Notes: generated by a model from the sequence alone, not told the origin. Positions 8,692 to 17,825 are shown, counted from the stretch's first letter. The stretch: DNA of 42,399 nt from Xanthobacter autotrophicus (GCF_029991245.1 NZ_JAIVFO010000019.1:1-42399); one strand, 5' to 3'. Program-made: numbers and translations.

Positions 8692-9129
8692 TCAGCCGGC
8701 GGCCTTCTTGTGGGCCGCCTCCTGTTCGAGAGCGGACAGGGTCTGCTCCTCGATTTCCTTCAGCTCGACGATGCTTTCTTCGAGCGCAAGACGCTGGTCT
8801 TCCAGCATTTCGAGACGGACCTGCACCTTCTTGAGGAGCAGGCGCATCTGTTCCGCCTGGCTCGGGTCCATGTCGTAGAGATCGAGGTATTCCTTGATCT
8901 CGCGCAGGGAGAAGCCGAGCCGCTTGCCGCGCAGGATGAGGACCATCCGTGCCCGGTCGCGCTTGGTGTACACGCGCATGGTACCGGCGCGGCGCGGGGT
9001 GATGAGGGCCTTGTCCTCGTAGAACCGGATCGTGCGCGGGGTCACGGACAGGTCCCGAGCCAGCTCGGTGACCGTGAAGAACGTGTCCGTCAGGGCGCTC
9101 CCGGCGCCGCGCTTGCCTGTGGATGCCAC
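8692..9129 (-). CDS. MerR-family transcriptional regulator of the fatty-acid cluster
   Basis: A 145-residue regulator. The N-terminal winged helix-turn-helix (FFTVTELARDLSVTPRTIRFYEDKALITPRR, about residues 17-47) is typical of MerR, followed by the RVYTKRDRARMVLILRGKRLGFSLREIKEYL segment. A long coiled-coil dimer helix (about 90-140) is rich in Glu, Gln and Lys. There is no cysteine, so it is not a metal sensor; it belongs with the LiuR/acyl-CoA-type MerR proteins that control degradation of branched or long acyl chains (family knowledge plus inference). The start used is GTG at 9129; the ribosome site AGGTGAGG lies unusually close to it, so the exact start is uncertain. It is divergent from fadL and upstream of fadA. 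A word shared with the fadL upstream region (TGACGTATAGG) lies just before the start. Confidence 0.88.
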   Translation of the reverse strand: MASTGKRGAGSALTDTFFTVTELARDLSVTPRTIRFYEDKALITPRRAGTMRVYTKRDRARMVLILRGKRLGFSLREIKEYLDLYDMDPSQAEQMRLLLKKVQVRLEMLEDQRLALEESIVELKEIEEQTLSALEQEAAHKKAAG

Positions 9130-9534
9130 GGCCTCACCTATACGTCATCTATCCGCCCCGAAGATACATGCTTTGACCCTCGGCGCAAGCCCCGATTCGG
9201 CAGGATTTCATCGCGATCGCGTCATCGGCCGGGGTAGACGCCAGCGCTTGCGGGGGCTTGTGGGAAGGCTTGCCGAAACGCGCGCTTTCGATCGCAAATT
9301 GCAAATATCCCGGGTACCCTCACTTCACCCCGGCGGAGAGGTTCAGGCCGGGCAACTGTGGCGCATTTACAACGAGTTTGTCTTTCCCTTGCGATCATCT
9401 TCCAGGTTAAATGAACCCAGTTGACGCAGATATTCGTTTAGGCATGTTAGGTGACGTATAGGGCATCGAAAAAACCAATACTGCACTGCAATGTGCCGGG
9501 CCCAGAGGAAACTGTCTCAAGAGGGGGTAACCCA
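9130..9534. other. Divergent regulatory region between merR and fadL
   Basis: About 405 bases with no gene. On the minus strand, TTGCGC (9183-9188) and TATCTT (9161-9166), 16 bases apart, could be the merR promoter. On the plus strand, TTGACG at 9421-9426 is a fair -35 element for fadL, but no good -10 element follows at 17 bases. The word TGACGTATAGG occurs once toward each gene: minus strand at 9137-9147 and plus strand at 9452-9462. A 10-bp palindrome CGCGATCGCG lies near 9212-9221. The region from about 9290 to 9480 is AT-richer than the surroundings, as expected of promoters. The promoter assignments are tentative. Confidence 0.4.
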
Positions 9535-10854
9535 ATGATGATGCGCGACTGGGCCGTGCGGGCGGCTCGAGTGCTTGTTGTTCCGATGGTCGCTGGCGCG
9601 GCCGGGCAGGCGCATGCCGGCGGCTTCGGCCTGCGCGAGCAGAGTTCCTATTACCAGGGCACGGCTTTCGCCGGCACTGCGGCGGGCGGCGAGGGCCTCG
9701 CCTCCATGTTCTGGAATCCGGCAGCCATCAGCTTCTCGCCCGGTCTCAGCGTGGAAGGCAATGTCACCTACATTGCGCCCCACGCCTCCTTCGACATCTA
9801 TTCCGCCACCGCCCCCCTCACCGGGGCCTCGCTGGGGACGACGGGCGTCAGCGACATCGTGGGCAACGGCGTGCTGCCCACCACCTTCATCTCGTATGCC
9901 TGGGAAAAATGGGCGGTGGGCTTCTCAGTCACCTCCCCCTTCGGCCTCGTGACCGACGCGCCCTGCGGCTATTCGGGCCGGTATTACGGTTGCTATAACC
10001 GTATCTTCGATATGAATGTTCAGGCTTCCGTGGCCTACAAGGTCAATGAGTGGCTGACCATCGGCGGCGGGCTGAATGTCAATTACATCGATGCCAAGCT
10101 GACAAACGCGCAGTTCGCCGGCTTTACGCCCCCCGCCAACAATCTATACGCGGAGTTGAATGGCGACGACCTTGGCATTGGCTTCAATCTCGGCGCTTTG
10201 TTCACGCTGGTGCCAGGGACGACGATCGGCATCGGCTACAAGTCCTCTATCGACCAGAACCTGTCCGGCACCCTCGACCTGTCCGTGGCCAACGTCACCA
10301 CGGTCAATCAGATGTACGTCAATGCGGGGCTGACCCTGCCGGATCAGGTGACGGCCTCGTTCCGCTCGCAGCTGACGCCGCAATGGACCGTGCTCGGCAC
10401 GGTGGAATGGACCAACTGGTCCACGGTCCAGGACCTGGTGGTGACCTCTCGCGGCATCCCGGTGAGCACGCTCGACCTCAGGTGGAACGACGGCTGGTTC
10501 TTCTCCGGCGGCGTCGAATACCAGTGGGATCCCAAGCTCGCGCTCCGGGCCGGCATCGCCTACGAGCTGACCCCGGTGCCGGACGAGACGCGCTCGCCGC
10601 GCCTGCCCGATACCAACCGGCTGTGGCTGTCGGGGGGCGTCACCTACAATTTCACCCCGCAATTCTCGGTGGACCTCGCCTATACCCACATCTTCGGCGA
10701 AAACAGCCCCGTCGCGCTCGACGCGTCCGATACCGGGAACGCGCTGCGCGGCTCGCTGGTGGGCGAGGTGAACGATGGCTATGTGGACATCGTCTCGGTG
10801 GGCCTGCGCTACAAGTTCGGTGCTCCGGTCACCGCCGCGCTCATCACCAAGTGA
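9535..10854 (+). CDS. fadL: FadL/OmpP1-family outer-membrane long-chain fatty-acid transporter
   Basis: A 439-residue outer-membrane beta-barrel precursor. A signal peptide (MMMRDWAVRAARVLVVPMVAGAAGQAHA) precedes the mature N-terminus GGFGLREQSSYYQGTAFAGTAAGG, the hatch segment typical of FadL, and FWNPAA follows with the conserved Asn-Pro-Ala. The rest is amphipathic beta-strands ending in a late barrel strand (VDIVSVGLRYKFG). Family role: it lets long-chain fatty acids or other hydrophobic molecules cross the outer membrane by lateral diffusion; aromatic hydrocarbons are an alternative substrate class. The ATG at 9535 was chosen because GAGGGGG lies eight bases upstream and the signal peptide starts there. 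An in-frame GTG at 9451 would add residues before the signal peptide. Its place between the merR-fad cluster and an acyl-CoA ligase supports fatty-acid uptake. Confidence 0.9.
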   Translation: MMMRDWAVRAARVLVVPMVAGAAGQAHAGGFGLREQSSYYQGTAFAGTAAGGEGLASMFWNPAAISFSPGLSVEGNVTYIAPHASFDIYSATAPLTGASLGTTGVSDIVGNGVLPTTFISYAWEKWAVGFSVTSPFGLVTDAPCGYSGRYYGCYNRIFDMNVQASVAYKVNEWLTIGGGLNVNYIDAKLTNAQFAGFTPPANNLYAELNGDDLGIGFNLGALFTLVPGTTIGIGYKSSIDQNLSGTLDLSVANVTTVNQMYVNAGLTLPDQVTASFRSQLTPQWTVLGTVEWTNWSTVQDLVVTSRGIPVSTLDLRWNDGWFFSGGVEYQWDPKLALRAGIAYELTPVPDETRSPRLPDTNRLWLSGGVTYNFTPQFSVDLAYTHIFGENSPVALDASDTGNALRGSLVGEVNDGYVDIVSVGLRYKFGAPVTAALITK

Positions 10855-11008
10855 GTGCATGCGCGGCCATCCGCGGCCATTCGTGGCTTGACGGGTGGTC
10901 GCACTGCGCCGCCGGGCATGTCGCATTCCTCGTGATCCGGCATTGTGATCCCGGCGCAATCGCGTCGGATACTGCATGACCTTACGTGAGAGGCGAGAGC
11001 ATGGGCAT

Positions 11009-11070
11009 GTCGCGTTCCAACGCGACGCGAAATTGCTCCAGGCTTCTGTTTGGTCGCTTTTTTAACGCGA
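11009..11070. repeat. Intergenic dyad element upstream of the acyl-CoA ligase
   Basis: Positions 11009-11016 (GTCGCGTT) and 11019-11026 (AACGCGAC) form a perfect inverted repeat with a 2-base centre. Further on, 11051-11071 resembles the tsf-pyrH element at 15254-15274 (17 of 21 positions, with ACGCGAACCG identical). Both probably belong to a family of short palindromic intergenic repeats. The dyad alone could also be an operator for the ligase gene. Confidence 0.4.
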
Positions 11071-11157
11071 ACCGGTGCCCACCCCGCCCGGATATGCTCT
11101 GCTGTCGACGAGCGTGCGGGACCCCATAAGATGGCACCGGCGGAAGGAGGGACGTCC

Positions 11158-12831
11158 ATGCTCCATCGCACCGATGGCGGGGCCGCGGCCCCCGCGCCCG
11201 TGCCCGAGCTTCTCGAGAACAGCGTGGCTGAATTCGGCGACCGCGCCGCGCTCAGCTTCTTCGGCCGCAAATGGACCTATGCCCAGCTCGGCACGCTGGT
11301 GAATCAGGTGGCGGCCGGGCTCCAGGCGCAGGGCGTGCACAAGGGCACGAAAGTGGGCCTGTGCCTGCCCAACACGCCTTATTCGGTCATCTTCTTCTTC
11401 GCCATCATGAAGGCCGGCGGCACGGTGGTGAATTTCAGCCCGCTCTATGTGGAGCGCGAGCTCAGGCACCAGATCCGCGATTCCGGCACCACCATCATGG
11501 TGGTGCCGGACCTGAAGCTGATCCATTCGCGCGTCGCCGCGGTGGCCCAGGAAGCGGGCCTGAAGACCATCATCGTCTGCCCCATGTCGGGCATCCTGCC
11601 GTTCCCCAAGGGGCTGCTCTTCAACCTGTTCAAGCGCAAGGAGAAGGCGCAGTTCAGCCTCGGCGACGGCGTGCACCTGGCCTATGGCGCGCTGCTGCGC
11701 CATGGCGACCGGCCGCAGCCGGTGGAGGTGGATGTGGAGAACGACGTGGCGGTGCTGCAATATACCGGCGGCACCACCGGCGTGCCCAAGGGCGCCATGC
11801 TCACCCATGCCAACATCTCCGCCAATGCGGAGCAGGTGATCACCCACGCGGATTGCCGGCGGATCGGGGTGAAGCGGGTGCTGGGCGTGCTGCCCCTGTT
11901 CCACGTCTTCGCCATGCAGACGGTGATGCTGATTCCCATCTGCCTCGGCGCCGAGATCATCCTGGTGCCGCGCTTCCAGCTTGGCGACCTGCTCGACCGC
12001 ATCGAGCGGGAGAAGCCCACCATGTTCCCGGGCGTGCCCACCATCTATGCCGCCATCAACGGCGTGGCGAACATCGAAAAGCGCGACCTGAAGTCCCTCA
12101 CCCTGTGCATCTCCGGCGGCGCGCCGCTCCCGGCGGAGGTGCGCGAGCGCTTCGAAAACCTCACCGGCTGCAAGCTGGTGGAGGGCTACGGCCTCAGCGA
12201 GACCTCGCCGGTGGTGACCGCCAACCAGCCCCTGGGCCGGGTGAAGGACGGGTCGGTGGGCACGGCCCTGCCGCAGACGGTGATCGAGATTCGCGGCCTT
12301 GAGGATGTGCGGCGCATCGTCCCCCAGGGCCAGAAGGGGGAGGTCTGCGTGCGCGGGCCGCAGGTGATGAAGGGCTATTACAATCGCCCGGACGAGACCG
12401 CCTCAGCCTTCATCGACGGCGCCCTGCGCACCGGCGACGTGGGCTATCTGGACGAGGACGGCTTCCTCTTCCTCGTGGACCGCATCAAGGATGTGATCCT
12501 CTGCGGCGGCTACAATGTTTATCCGCGCGTCATCGAGGAGGCGCTTTACCTGCATCCGGCGGTGGCGGAAGCGGTGGCCATCGGGGTGCCCGATGCGTAT
12601 CGCGGTCAGGCGCCAAAAGCCTTCGTCACCCTGCGCGCCGACGCCGAGGCCACCCCCGGTGAGCTGATGGATTTCCTCACGGCGCAGATCTCCAAGATCG
12701 AGATGCCGAAGGCGGTGGAGATTCGCGACAGCCTGCCCAAGAGCGTGGTGGGCAAGCTCTCCAAGAAGGAGCTGGTGGAGGAAGAGCGCCAGCGCGAGCA
12801 AGGGCAGGGCGGGGACGCCGCCTCGGCATAA
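11158..12831 (+). CDS. fadD: Long-chain fatty-acid--CoA ligase (AMP-forming)
   Basis: A 557-residue adenylate-forming enzyme that activates fatty acids to acyl-CoA via acyl-AMP. Motifs in order: P-loop [17 protein letters not shown] (201-217), the [12 protein letters not shown] block, the Asp-containing [34 protein letters not shown], and the C-terminal [13 protein letters not shown] whose Lys is used in adenylation. The length is normal for FadD-type ligases. The start is the ATG at 11158, with a strong AAGGAGG seven bases upstream; in-frame ATG and GTG codons further upstream lack such a site. It follows fadL by about 300 bases on the same strand with an inverted repeat between, so it probably has its own promoter. 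The chain-length preference is not readable from sequence. Confidence 0.92.
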   Translation: MLHRTDGGAAAPAPVPELLENSVAEFGDRAALSFFGRKWTYAQLGTLVNQVAAGLQAQGVHKGTKVGLCLPNTPYSVIFFFAIMKAGGTVVNFSPLYVERELRHQIRDSGTTIMVVPDLKLIHSRVAAVAQEAGLKTIIVCPMSGILPFPKGLLFNLFKRKEKAQFSLGDGVHLAYGALLRHGDRPQPVEVDVENDVAVLQYTGGTTGVPKGAMLTHANISANAEQVITHADCRRIGVKRVLGVLPLFHVFAMQTVMLIPICLGAEIILVPRFQLGDLLDRIEREKPTMFPGVPTIYAAINGVANIEKRDLKSLTLCISGGAPLPAEVRERFENLTGCKLVEGYGLSETSPVVTANQPLGRVKDGSVGTALPQTVIEIRGLEDVRRIVPQGQKGEVCVRGPQVMKGYYNRPDETASAFIDGALRTGDVGYLDEDGFLFLVDRIKDVILCGGYNVYPRVIEEALYLHPAVAEAVAIGVPDAYRGQAPKAFVTLRADAEATPGELMDFLTAQISKIEMPKAVEIRDSLPKSVVGKLSKKELVEEERQREQGQGGDAASA

Positions 12832-13138
12832 GACCGTCGGCCGTTGTCTTCGACCGACGCCAAGCGGGTTACGCTCAAACGTCGCCGGCATAAGCCTCCG
12901 GTCGGGCGCCTCTCGGCGGCGACCGGAATGCCCCAGGACCAGCGGGGGAGCGTGTTCCGGCTTGCATCACCGGACAGTGCACCCGCGGTTACCACTGCCC
13001 ACACTTGCCTCGGCAAGCCGGCTCGCGTATATGGCCGGCCATCCCGCACGCGGACATCAGGCCCTACTGGCCATCCGGTGCCCTCTCCCTTTCGGGGGTG
13101 GGGGTACGTCCGCGGAGGCTCAACCGGAGAATACCGAA
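12832..13138. other. Intergenic region before rpsB with a candidate promoter
   Basis: About 307 bases without a gene. A hairpin near 12898-12926 (CCGGTCG ... CGACCGG with an inner CGCC/GGCG) may end the ligase transcript but has no U-tract. The candidate rpsB promoter is TTGCCT at 13005-13010 and TATATG at 13028-13033, spaced by 17 bases, which leaves a leader of roughly 100 bases. Such a leader fits autogenous control of rpsB by S2, but I cannot identify a specific binding structure. Confidence 0.4.
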
Positions 13139-14143
13139 ATGGCGCTTCCCGATTATTCGATGCGCCAGCTGCTTGAAGCTGGCGTGCACTTTGGACATCA
13201 GTCCCACCGCTGGAACCCCAAGATGGCTCCGTTCATCTTTGGCGTCCGCAACAACATCCACATCATCGACCTGTCGCAGACCGTGCCCGCGCTGCATCGC
13301 GCGCTGCAGGCCGTCTCCGACACGGTGGCCCAGGGCGGCCGCGTGCTGTTCGTCGGCACCAAGCGCCAGGCCCAGGAGCAGGTGGCCGACGCCGCCCGCC
13401 GCTCCGCCCAGTATTATGTGAACTCCCGCTGGCTCGGCGGCATGCTCACCAACTGGAAGACCATCTCCAACTCCATCGCCCGGCTGAAGAAGCTGGAGGA
13501 GATGCTGTCCGGTCCCGAGCAGGGCTCCGGCTACACCAAGAAAGAGCGCCTGACCCTGTCCCGTGAAAAGGACAAGCTGGACAAGGCCCTCGGCGGCATC
13601 CGCGACATGGGCGGCCTGCCCGACCTGCTGTTCGTCATCGACACGAACAAGGAAGACATCGCCGTGAAGGAGGCCCAGCGCCTCGGCATCCCGGTGGCGG
13701 CCATCCTCGACACCAATTGCGATCCGGACGGCATCGCCTTCCCGGTTCCCGGCAATGACGACGCCGGCCGCGCCATCCAGCTCTATTGCGAGCTGGTTGC
13801 CCGCGCCGCCATCGACGGCATCGGCCGCGGCCACAGCGATCTCGGCTTCGATACCGGCGCCGAAGAGGCCCCGCTGGTGGAAGACCTGCCGGTGGAACCC
13901 AGCGCCTGGTCGACCTTCGAGCCCCTGTCGGGTCCGCGCGGCGTTGCCGACGACCTGAAGAAGCTCACCGGCGTCAGCCCCGAGATCGAGCAGAAGCTCA
14001 ACGATCTCGGCGTGTTCCACTTCGGCCAGGTGGCCGGGCTCGACGCGATCGACGCCCACCGCATCGGCGAGGAAGTGGGACTGCCCGGCCGCGTCGACGG
14101 CTGGGTGGCCCAGGCCAAGGAATTGTCTGCCGAGGTCGAGTGA
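13139..14143 (+). CDS. rpsB: 30S ribosomal protein S2
   Basis: A 334-residue S2. The N-terminus [29 protein letters not shown] and the [23 protein letters not shown] and DTNCDPDGI blocks are diagnostic. Bacterial S2 is usually about 240 residues. The extra 80 or so at the C-terminus end in a helix-hairpin-helix-like segment ([29 protein letters not shown]), an extension seen in many Hyphomicrobiales. The start is the ATG at 13139 with GGAG upstream; a longer reading frame to the left is not S2. It is first in the rpsB-tsf-pyrH-frr series. S2 binds the 30S head-body junction and often represses its own mRNA (family knowledge). Confidence 0.97.
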   Translation: MALPDYSMRQLLEAGVHFGHQSHRWNPKMAPFIFGVRNNIHIIDLSQTVPALHRALQAVSDTVAQGGRVLFVGTKRQAQEQVADAARRSAQYYVNSRWLGGMLTNWKTISNSIARLKKLEEMLSGPEQGSGYTKKERLTLSREKDKLDKALGGIRDMGGLPDLLFVIDTNKEDIAVKEAQRLGIPVAAILDTNCDPDGIAFPVPGNDDAGRAIQLYCELVARAAIDGIGRGHSDLGFDTGAEEAPLVEDLPVEPSAWSTFEPLSGPRGVADDLKKLTGVSPEIEQKLNDLGVFHFGQVAGLDAIDAHRIGEEVGLPGRVDGWVAQAKELSAEVE

Positions 14144-14196
14144 CCTTGTCGCAGATCTGATAGCGAATCGAGAGTAATGGGGCGCCTGGGGCGCCC

Positions 14197-14233
14197 CCAC
14201 GGCCGGCTCGGGCACCTCCCTGGCCGGCCGTGG
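14197..14233 (+). promoter_or_regulatory. Hairpin in the rpsB-tsf spacer, likely attenuator
   Basis: Positions 14197-14206 (CCACGGCCGG) and 14224-14233 (CCGGCCGTGG) form a perfect 10-bp GC-rich stem with a 17-base loop. Five T residues follow at 14249-14253, some 15 bases after the stem, and the tsf start is 23 bases after the stem. A smaller G/C hairpin (GGGGCGC...GCGCCCC) lies at about 14179-14197. A partial terminator between rpsB and tsf would set the S2 to EF-Ts ratio; this is inference, and it may only protect the mRNA end. Confidence 0.5.
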
Positions 14234-14256
14234 CGCGAGAAGAAGGGATTTTTGAC

Positions 14257-15180
14257 ATGGCTGCGATCACCGCCGGGCTGGTGAAGGAACTGCGCGACAA
14301 GACCGGCGCAGGCATGATGGATTGCAAGTCCGCGCTCACCGAGACGAACGGCGACATCGAGGCCGCCATCGACTGGCTGCGCAAGAAGGGCCTCGCCAAG
14401 GCCGCCAAGAAGGCCGGCCGCGTGGCCGCCGAGGGTCTGGTGGCGGTGGAATCCTCCGGTCACTACGCCGCCGCCGTGGAAGTGAATGCGGAAACCGACT
14501 TCGTCGCCCGCAACCCCGACTTCCAGGCGTTCGTGCGCGAAGTGGCCAAGGTCGCCCTCAACACCGACGGCACCGTGGAAGCGGTGGCTGCCGCCAAGTT
14601 CCCCGGCGAGAGCGTCACCGTTGCCGAGCGCCTGACCGCGCTCATCGCCACCATCGGCGAGAACATGACGCTGCGCCGCTCGGCCAAGCTGTCCGTGTCG
14701 GCCGGCGTCATCGCCAGCTACGTGCACGGCGCGGTGGTGGAAGGCCAGGGCCGCATCGGCGTGCTGGTGGCGCTCGAGTCCACCGGCGACGTGGAGAAGC
14801 TCTCCACCCTCGGCCGCCAGATCGCCATGCACATCGCCGCGCTGAACCCGCTGGCGCTGGATGCTTCGGGCATCTCCGAGGAGACCATCGCCCGCGAGAA
14901 GGCCATCCTGCTCGAGAAGCACCAGGGCAAGCCCGCCAACGTCCAGGACAAGATCGCCGAAAGCGGCATCAAGAGCTTCTTCAAGGAGGTCACCCTCCTC
15001 GACCAGGCCTTCGTGCACGACGGCTCCAAGTCCGTCTCCCAGGTGCTGAAGGAGGCCGAGGGCCAGGTCGGCGCGCCGCTCAAGCTCACCGGCTTCGTGC
15101 GCTTCGCCCTGGGCGAGGGCATCGAGAAGGAAGAGACCGATTTCGCGGCCGAGGTGGCGGCCGCCGCCGGCCAGTCCTGA
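14257..15180 (+). CDS. tsf: Elongation factor Ts
   Basis: A 307-residue EF-Ts, the nucleotide-exchange factor of EF-Tu. The N-terminal domain [29 protein letters not shown], the core motif [16 protein letters not shown], and the later [11 protein letters not shown] and [10 protein letters not shown] blocks are all present, and the length is normal. The ATG at 14257 has GAAGGGA at a suitable distance; an upstream in-frame ATG at 14230 lies inside a hairpin and would add nine residues not found in EF-Ts. It is second in the rpsB operon. Confidence 0.97.
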   Translation: MAAITAGLVKELRDKTGAGMMDCKSALTETNGDIEAAIDWLRKKGLAKAAKKAGRVAAEGLVAVESSGHYAAAVEVNAETDFVARNPDFQAFVREVAKVALNTDGTVEAVAAAKFPGESVTVAERLTALIATIGENMTLRRSAKLSVSAGVIASYVHGAVVEGQGRIGVLVALESTGDVEKLSTLGRQIAMHIAALNPLALDASGISEETIAREKAILLEKHQGKPANVQDKIAESGIKSFFKEVTLLDQAFVHDGSKSVSQVLKEAEGQVGAPLKLTGFVRFALGEGIEKEETDFAAEVAAAAGQS

Positions 15181-15198
15181 TCAGCGTTTCGTTCTGAC

Positions 15199-15303
15199 GA
15201 GAGCGATTTCCGTTCGCACCAGCTCACGGAAGTCGCTCTCGAGTCTTGTGCTAACGCGTTTTCTTCACGCGAACCGATAATCGCTTCGCGCGAAAACGCT
15301 CTC
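15199..15303. repeat. Double-hairpin intergenic element between tsf and pyrH
   Basis: Hairpin 1: 15199-15213 pairs with 15226-15240, 15 bp with one mismatch and a 12-base loop. Hairpin 2: GCGTTTTC near 15256-15263 pairs with GAAAACGC near 15292-15299, with TTCACGCGAA and TTCGCGCGAA inside. The second half resembles the sequence at 11051-11071. This looks like a dispersed palindromic intergenic repeat of the kind found in Hyphomicrobiales chromosomes. It may also act as a terminator or processing site between tsf and pyrH. Confidence 0.5.
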
Positions 15304-15322
15304 AAGGGCAAGGGGGGCTCGC

Positions 15323-16096
15323 ATGACCGTTTCCACGGCGGACGATTCGGACTTCCCGGAGCCCCCGGCGCCGTTCGCGGCACCGGGCCTCCCTTACCCC
15401 CGCATCCTGGTGAAGGTTTCCGGCGAAGCCCTGATGGGCTCGGAGCCCTTCGGCCTCCACCCGCCCACCGTGGCCCGCATTGCCCGCGACCTGGTCGCGG
15501 CCCGTGCGTTCGGCTGCGAGGTGGCGGTGGTGGTGGGCGGCGGCAACATCCTGCGCGGTGCCCGGGTGGCCGGTGAGGACCTCGATCGCGCCACCGCCGA
15601 CCACATGGGCATGCTGGCCACCGTCATGAACGGCCTCGCGCTTGAGGCCGCCATCGAGGCCGCCGGCGCACCGGCCCGCACCCTGTCCGCGATTCCCATG
15701 CCCACCGTCTGCGAGCCCTATGCCCGCCAGCCGGCGCGGCGGCACCTGCGGCGCGGCCGCATCGTGGTGCTCACCGGCGGCACCGGCAATCCCTATTTCA
15801 CCACGGATACCGGCGCGGTCCTGCGCGCCGCCGAGCTGGATTGCGACGCGGTGCTCAAGGCCACCAACGTGGACGGCGTCTACACCGCCGACCCGAAGAA
15901 GGATCCGACCGCCACGCGCTACGACCGCATCACCCACGACGAGGCGCTGGCCCGCGACCTCAAGGTGATGGATGCGGCCGCCTTCGCCCTTGCCCGCGAG
16001 GCGGCGTTGCCGATAATCGTGTTCGACATTCGTGAGCCGGGCGCCATCGCCACGGCCGCGAAGGGTGAAGGCCGCGTGACGGTCGTCGCCCCCTGA
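15323..16096 (+). CDS. pyrH: Uridylate (UMP) kinase
   Basis: A 257-residue amino-acid-kinase-fold enzyme that phosphorylates UMP to UDP. Motifs: [12 protein letters not shown] (28-39), [40 protein letters not shown] and [16 protein letters not shown]. About 20 residues at the N-terminus ([13 protein letters not shown]) go beyond the usual start and look disordered. The ATG at 15323 has GGGGGG upstream. UMP kinase is hexameric and controlled by GTP and UTP in most bacteria. It lies in the usual place between tsf and frr, but separated from both by long structured spacers. Confidence 0.96.
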   Translation: MTVSTADDSDFPEPPAPFAAPGLPYPRILVKVSGEALMGSEPFGLHPPTVARIARDLVAARAFGCEVAVVVGGGNILRGARVAGEDLDRATADHMGMLATVMNGLALEAAIEAAGAPARTLSAIPMPTVCEPYARQPARRHLRRGRIVVLTGGTGNPYFTTDTGAVLRAAELDCDAVLKATNVDGVYTADPKKDPTATRYDRITHDEALARDLKVMDAAAFALAREAALPIIVFDIREPGAIATAAKGEGRVTVVAP

Positions 16097-16465
16097 GCGT
16101 GCCGTGCGCGGGGCGGTTCCGCTCCCGCACACCATCGGGGCAAAGGACCGCGAAAGGGCCGCGGTCGTTGGCTGGGATCTGGGTTGGGGTTTAGGCTGGA
16201 ATCGTAGGCCGGACTTGCGCCGGAAGGGCCGGACGGTTTGGGGCGGCGGCTTTCACCGCACCTTTGACCGGCCGCATCTGCGACGGGCGCTGTGCACCGC
16301 ATCTGCGCGCTGCCATCAAGAAGCCGTACCATCCTGTCATCCGCGCCGGCGCCAGTCTTTTGCCCGGAGCCCCGCATCCTGACGCGGGGTTCGTCCATTG
16401 GCATGGAAACCGAAACGTTTCCATGCCAATGGACGAACCCCGACCACAGACTACAGAGGTTAGCC
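16097..16465. other. pyrH-frr intergenic region, repeat-rich
   Basis: About 369 bases with no convincing gene. It holds a GACCGCG/CGCGGTC hairpin (16146-16166) that could end the pyrH transcript, a G-rich run (about 16168-16200), and an 11-base direct repeat CCGCATCTGCG at 16272-16282 and 16297-16307. CCCCGC (about 16370-16375) can pair with GCGGGG (16384-16389). A perfect 26-bp inverted repeat ends 24 bases before frr (see the separate entry). Short frames across the region have no recognisable content. Confidence 0.6.
16385..16442. repeat. Perfect 26-bp inverted repeat upstream of frr
   Basis: Left arm 16385-16410 and right arm 16417-16442 are exact reverse complements, with a 6-base centre CGAAAC. 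The core of each arm includes TTCGTCCATTGGCATGG and its complement. In RNA this would be an extremely stable hairpin, ending 23 bases before the frr ATG and leaving the ribosome site (AGAGG, 16455-16459) free. There is no U-tract, so it is not a standard terminator. The left foot (GCGGGG) can also pair with CCCCGC just upstream, giving a competing smaller hairpin. Confidence 0.9.
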
Positions 16466-17029
16466 ATGACCACCGGGACCTTCGAGATGTCCGATCTCAA
16501 GCGCCGCATGCAGGGCGCTGTCGGCGTGCTCAGGGACGAATTGGGCGGGCTGCGCACCGGGCGCGCCTCCGCCAGCCTGCTCGACCCCATCACCGTCGAG
16601 GCCTACGGCGCGCGCATGCCGCTGAACCAGGTCGCCACCGTATCGGTGCCGGAAGCGCGCCTGCTGTCGGTGCAGGTGTGGGACCGCGCCATGGTGAACG
16701 CGGTTGAAAAGGCCATCCGCGACAGCAATCTCGGCCTCAACCCCAACACCGAGGGCCAGGTGCTGCGCCTGCGCATCCCCGAGCTGAACCAGGAGCGCCG
16801 CCAGGAACTGGTGAAGGTCGCCCACAAATATGCCGAGGCGGCCAAGGTCGCGGTGCGGCATGTGCGTCGCGACGGCATGGACCACCTCAAGAAGGTGGAA
16901 AAGGACGGCGAGATGAGTTCCGATGATCTCGACCGCCTGTCCAAGGACGTGCAGAAGGCCACCGACGAGGCCATCGCCGAGATCGACCAGACGCTCGCCC
17001 AGAAGGAAAAGGAAATCCTTTCGGTCTGA
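16466..17029 (+). CDS. frr: Ribosome recycling factor
   Basis: A 187-residue RRF. It shows the three-helix-bundle sequence with the conserved [12 protein letters not shown] (about 28-39), the central beta domain ([26 protein letters not shown]), and the C-terminal helix ([22 protein letters not shown]). The length is normal. RRF with EF-G splits post-termination ribosomes. The start is the ATG at 16466 with AGAGG upstream; frames further left run through the 26-bp palindrome and are not RRF. It is followed by uppS after 28 bases. Confidence 0.97.
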   Translation: MTTGTFEMSDLKRRMQGAVGVLRDELGGLRTGRASASLLDPITVEAYGARMPLNQVATVSVPEARLLSVQVWDRAMVNAVEKAIRDSNLGLNPNTEGQVLRLRIPELNQERRQELVKVAHKYAEAAKVAVRHVRRDGMDHLKKVEKDGEMSSDDLDRLSKDVQKATDEAIAEIDQTLAQKEKEILSV

Positions 17030-17057
17030 GGAGCCGCGCGTGAGCCCGGAGCAAGCC

Positions 17058-17825
17058 ATGTCCCTACGCGCCGCTGCGGGCGAGGCCGCCGTTACCCAAC
17101 GGTCGCCGGCCGTCGTCCCGGTGCATGTGGGCGTGATCATGGACGGCAACGGGCGCTGGGCCACCTCGCGCAAGCTGCCGCGGGTGGAAGGCCACCGGCG
17201 CGGGGTGGAAGCGCTGCGCCGCTGCGTGCGTGCCGCCCGCGAGGTGGGCATTCGCTTCCTCACCATCTACAGCTTCTCGTCGGAGAACTGGTCGCGGCCG
17301 GTGACCGAGGTGAAGGAGCTGATGGGGCTCCTGAAGCTGTTCCTGCGCCATGACCTTGCTGACCTGCACGCCGATAATGTGCGGGTGAAGGTGATCGGCG
17401 AGCGGGACAATCTCGCCCCCGATATCCGCCAATTGCTGGTGGATGCGGAGGCGTTGACCTGCAACAACACCGGCCTCACCCTGGTGGTGGCGTTCAATTA
17501 CGGCTCGCGGCAGGAGATCGCGGCGGCGGTCTCGCGCATCGCGGCGGATGTCGCCGCCGGTCGGGTGCGGCCCGAGGACGTGGACGTGGACATGATCTCC
17601 CAGCGGCTCGAAACCGCCGGCATCCCCGATCCCGACCTCATCGTGCGCACCTCCGGCGAGCAGCGGCTGTCCAACTTCCTGCTCTGGCAGGCGGCCTATT
17701 CGGAGTTCGTCTTCCTGCCCATCTACTGGCCCGACTTCGACAAGGCGGCCCTGCTCTCGGCCATCGACGAATATGCCCGGCGGGAACGGCGGTTCGGCGG
17801 CACCACCAAGTGTCCCGGGCCCTGA
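17058..17825 (+). CDS. uppS: Undecaprenyl diphosphate synthase (isoprenyl transferase)
   Basis: A 255-residue cis-prenyltransferase that makes the C55 carrier lipid for peptidoglycan and polysaccharides from FPP and [16 protein letters not shown] contains the catalytic Asp29; [31 protein letters not shown], and [20 protein letters not shown] complete the set. Two starts are possible: the ATG at 17058 (GGAG six bases upstream), used here, and the GTG at 17040 (GAGGAG six bases upstream), which would add six residues. Its stop codon overlaps the cdsA start (TGATG), a sign of coupled translation. Confidence 0.96.
   Translation: MSLRAAAGEAAVTQRSPAVVPVHVGVIMDGNGRWATSRKLPRVEGHRRGVEALRRCVRAAREVGIRFLTIYSFSSENWSRPVTEVKELMGLLKLFLRHDLADLHADNVRVKVIGERDNLAPDIRQLLVDAEALTCNNTGLTLVVAFNYGSRQEIAAAVSRIAADVAAGRVRPEDVDVDMISQRLETAGIPDPDLIVRTSGEQRLSNFLLWQAAYSEFVFLPIYWPDFDKAALLSAIDEYARRERRFGGTTKCPGP

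Noticed and set aside
16168-16200. G-rich run that might form a G-quadruplex
   Set aside because: Only three runs of three or more G residues are present, plus pairs; too weak in a genome this GC-rich.
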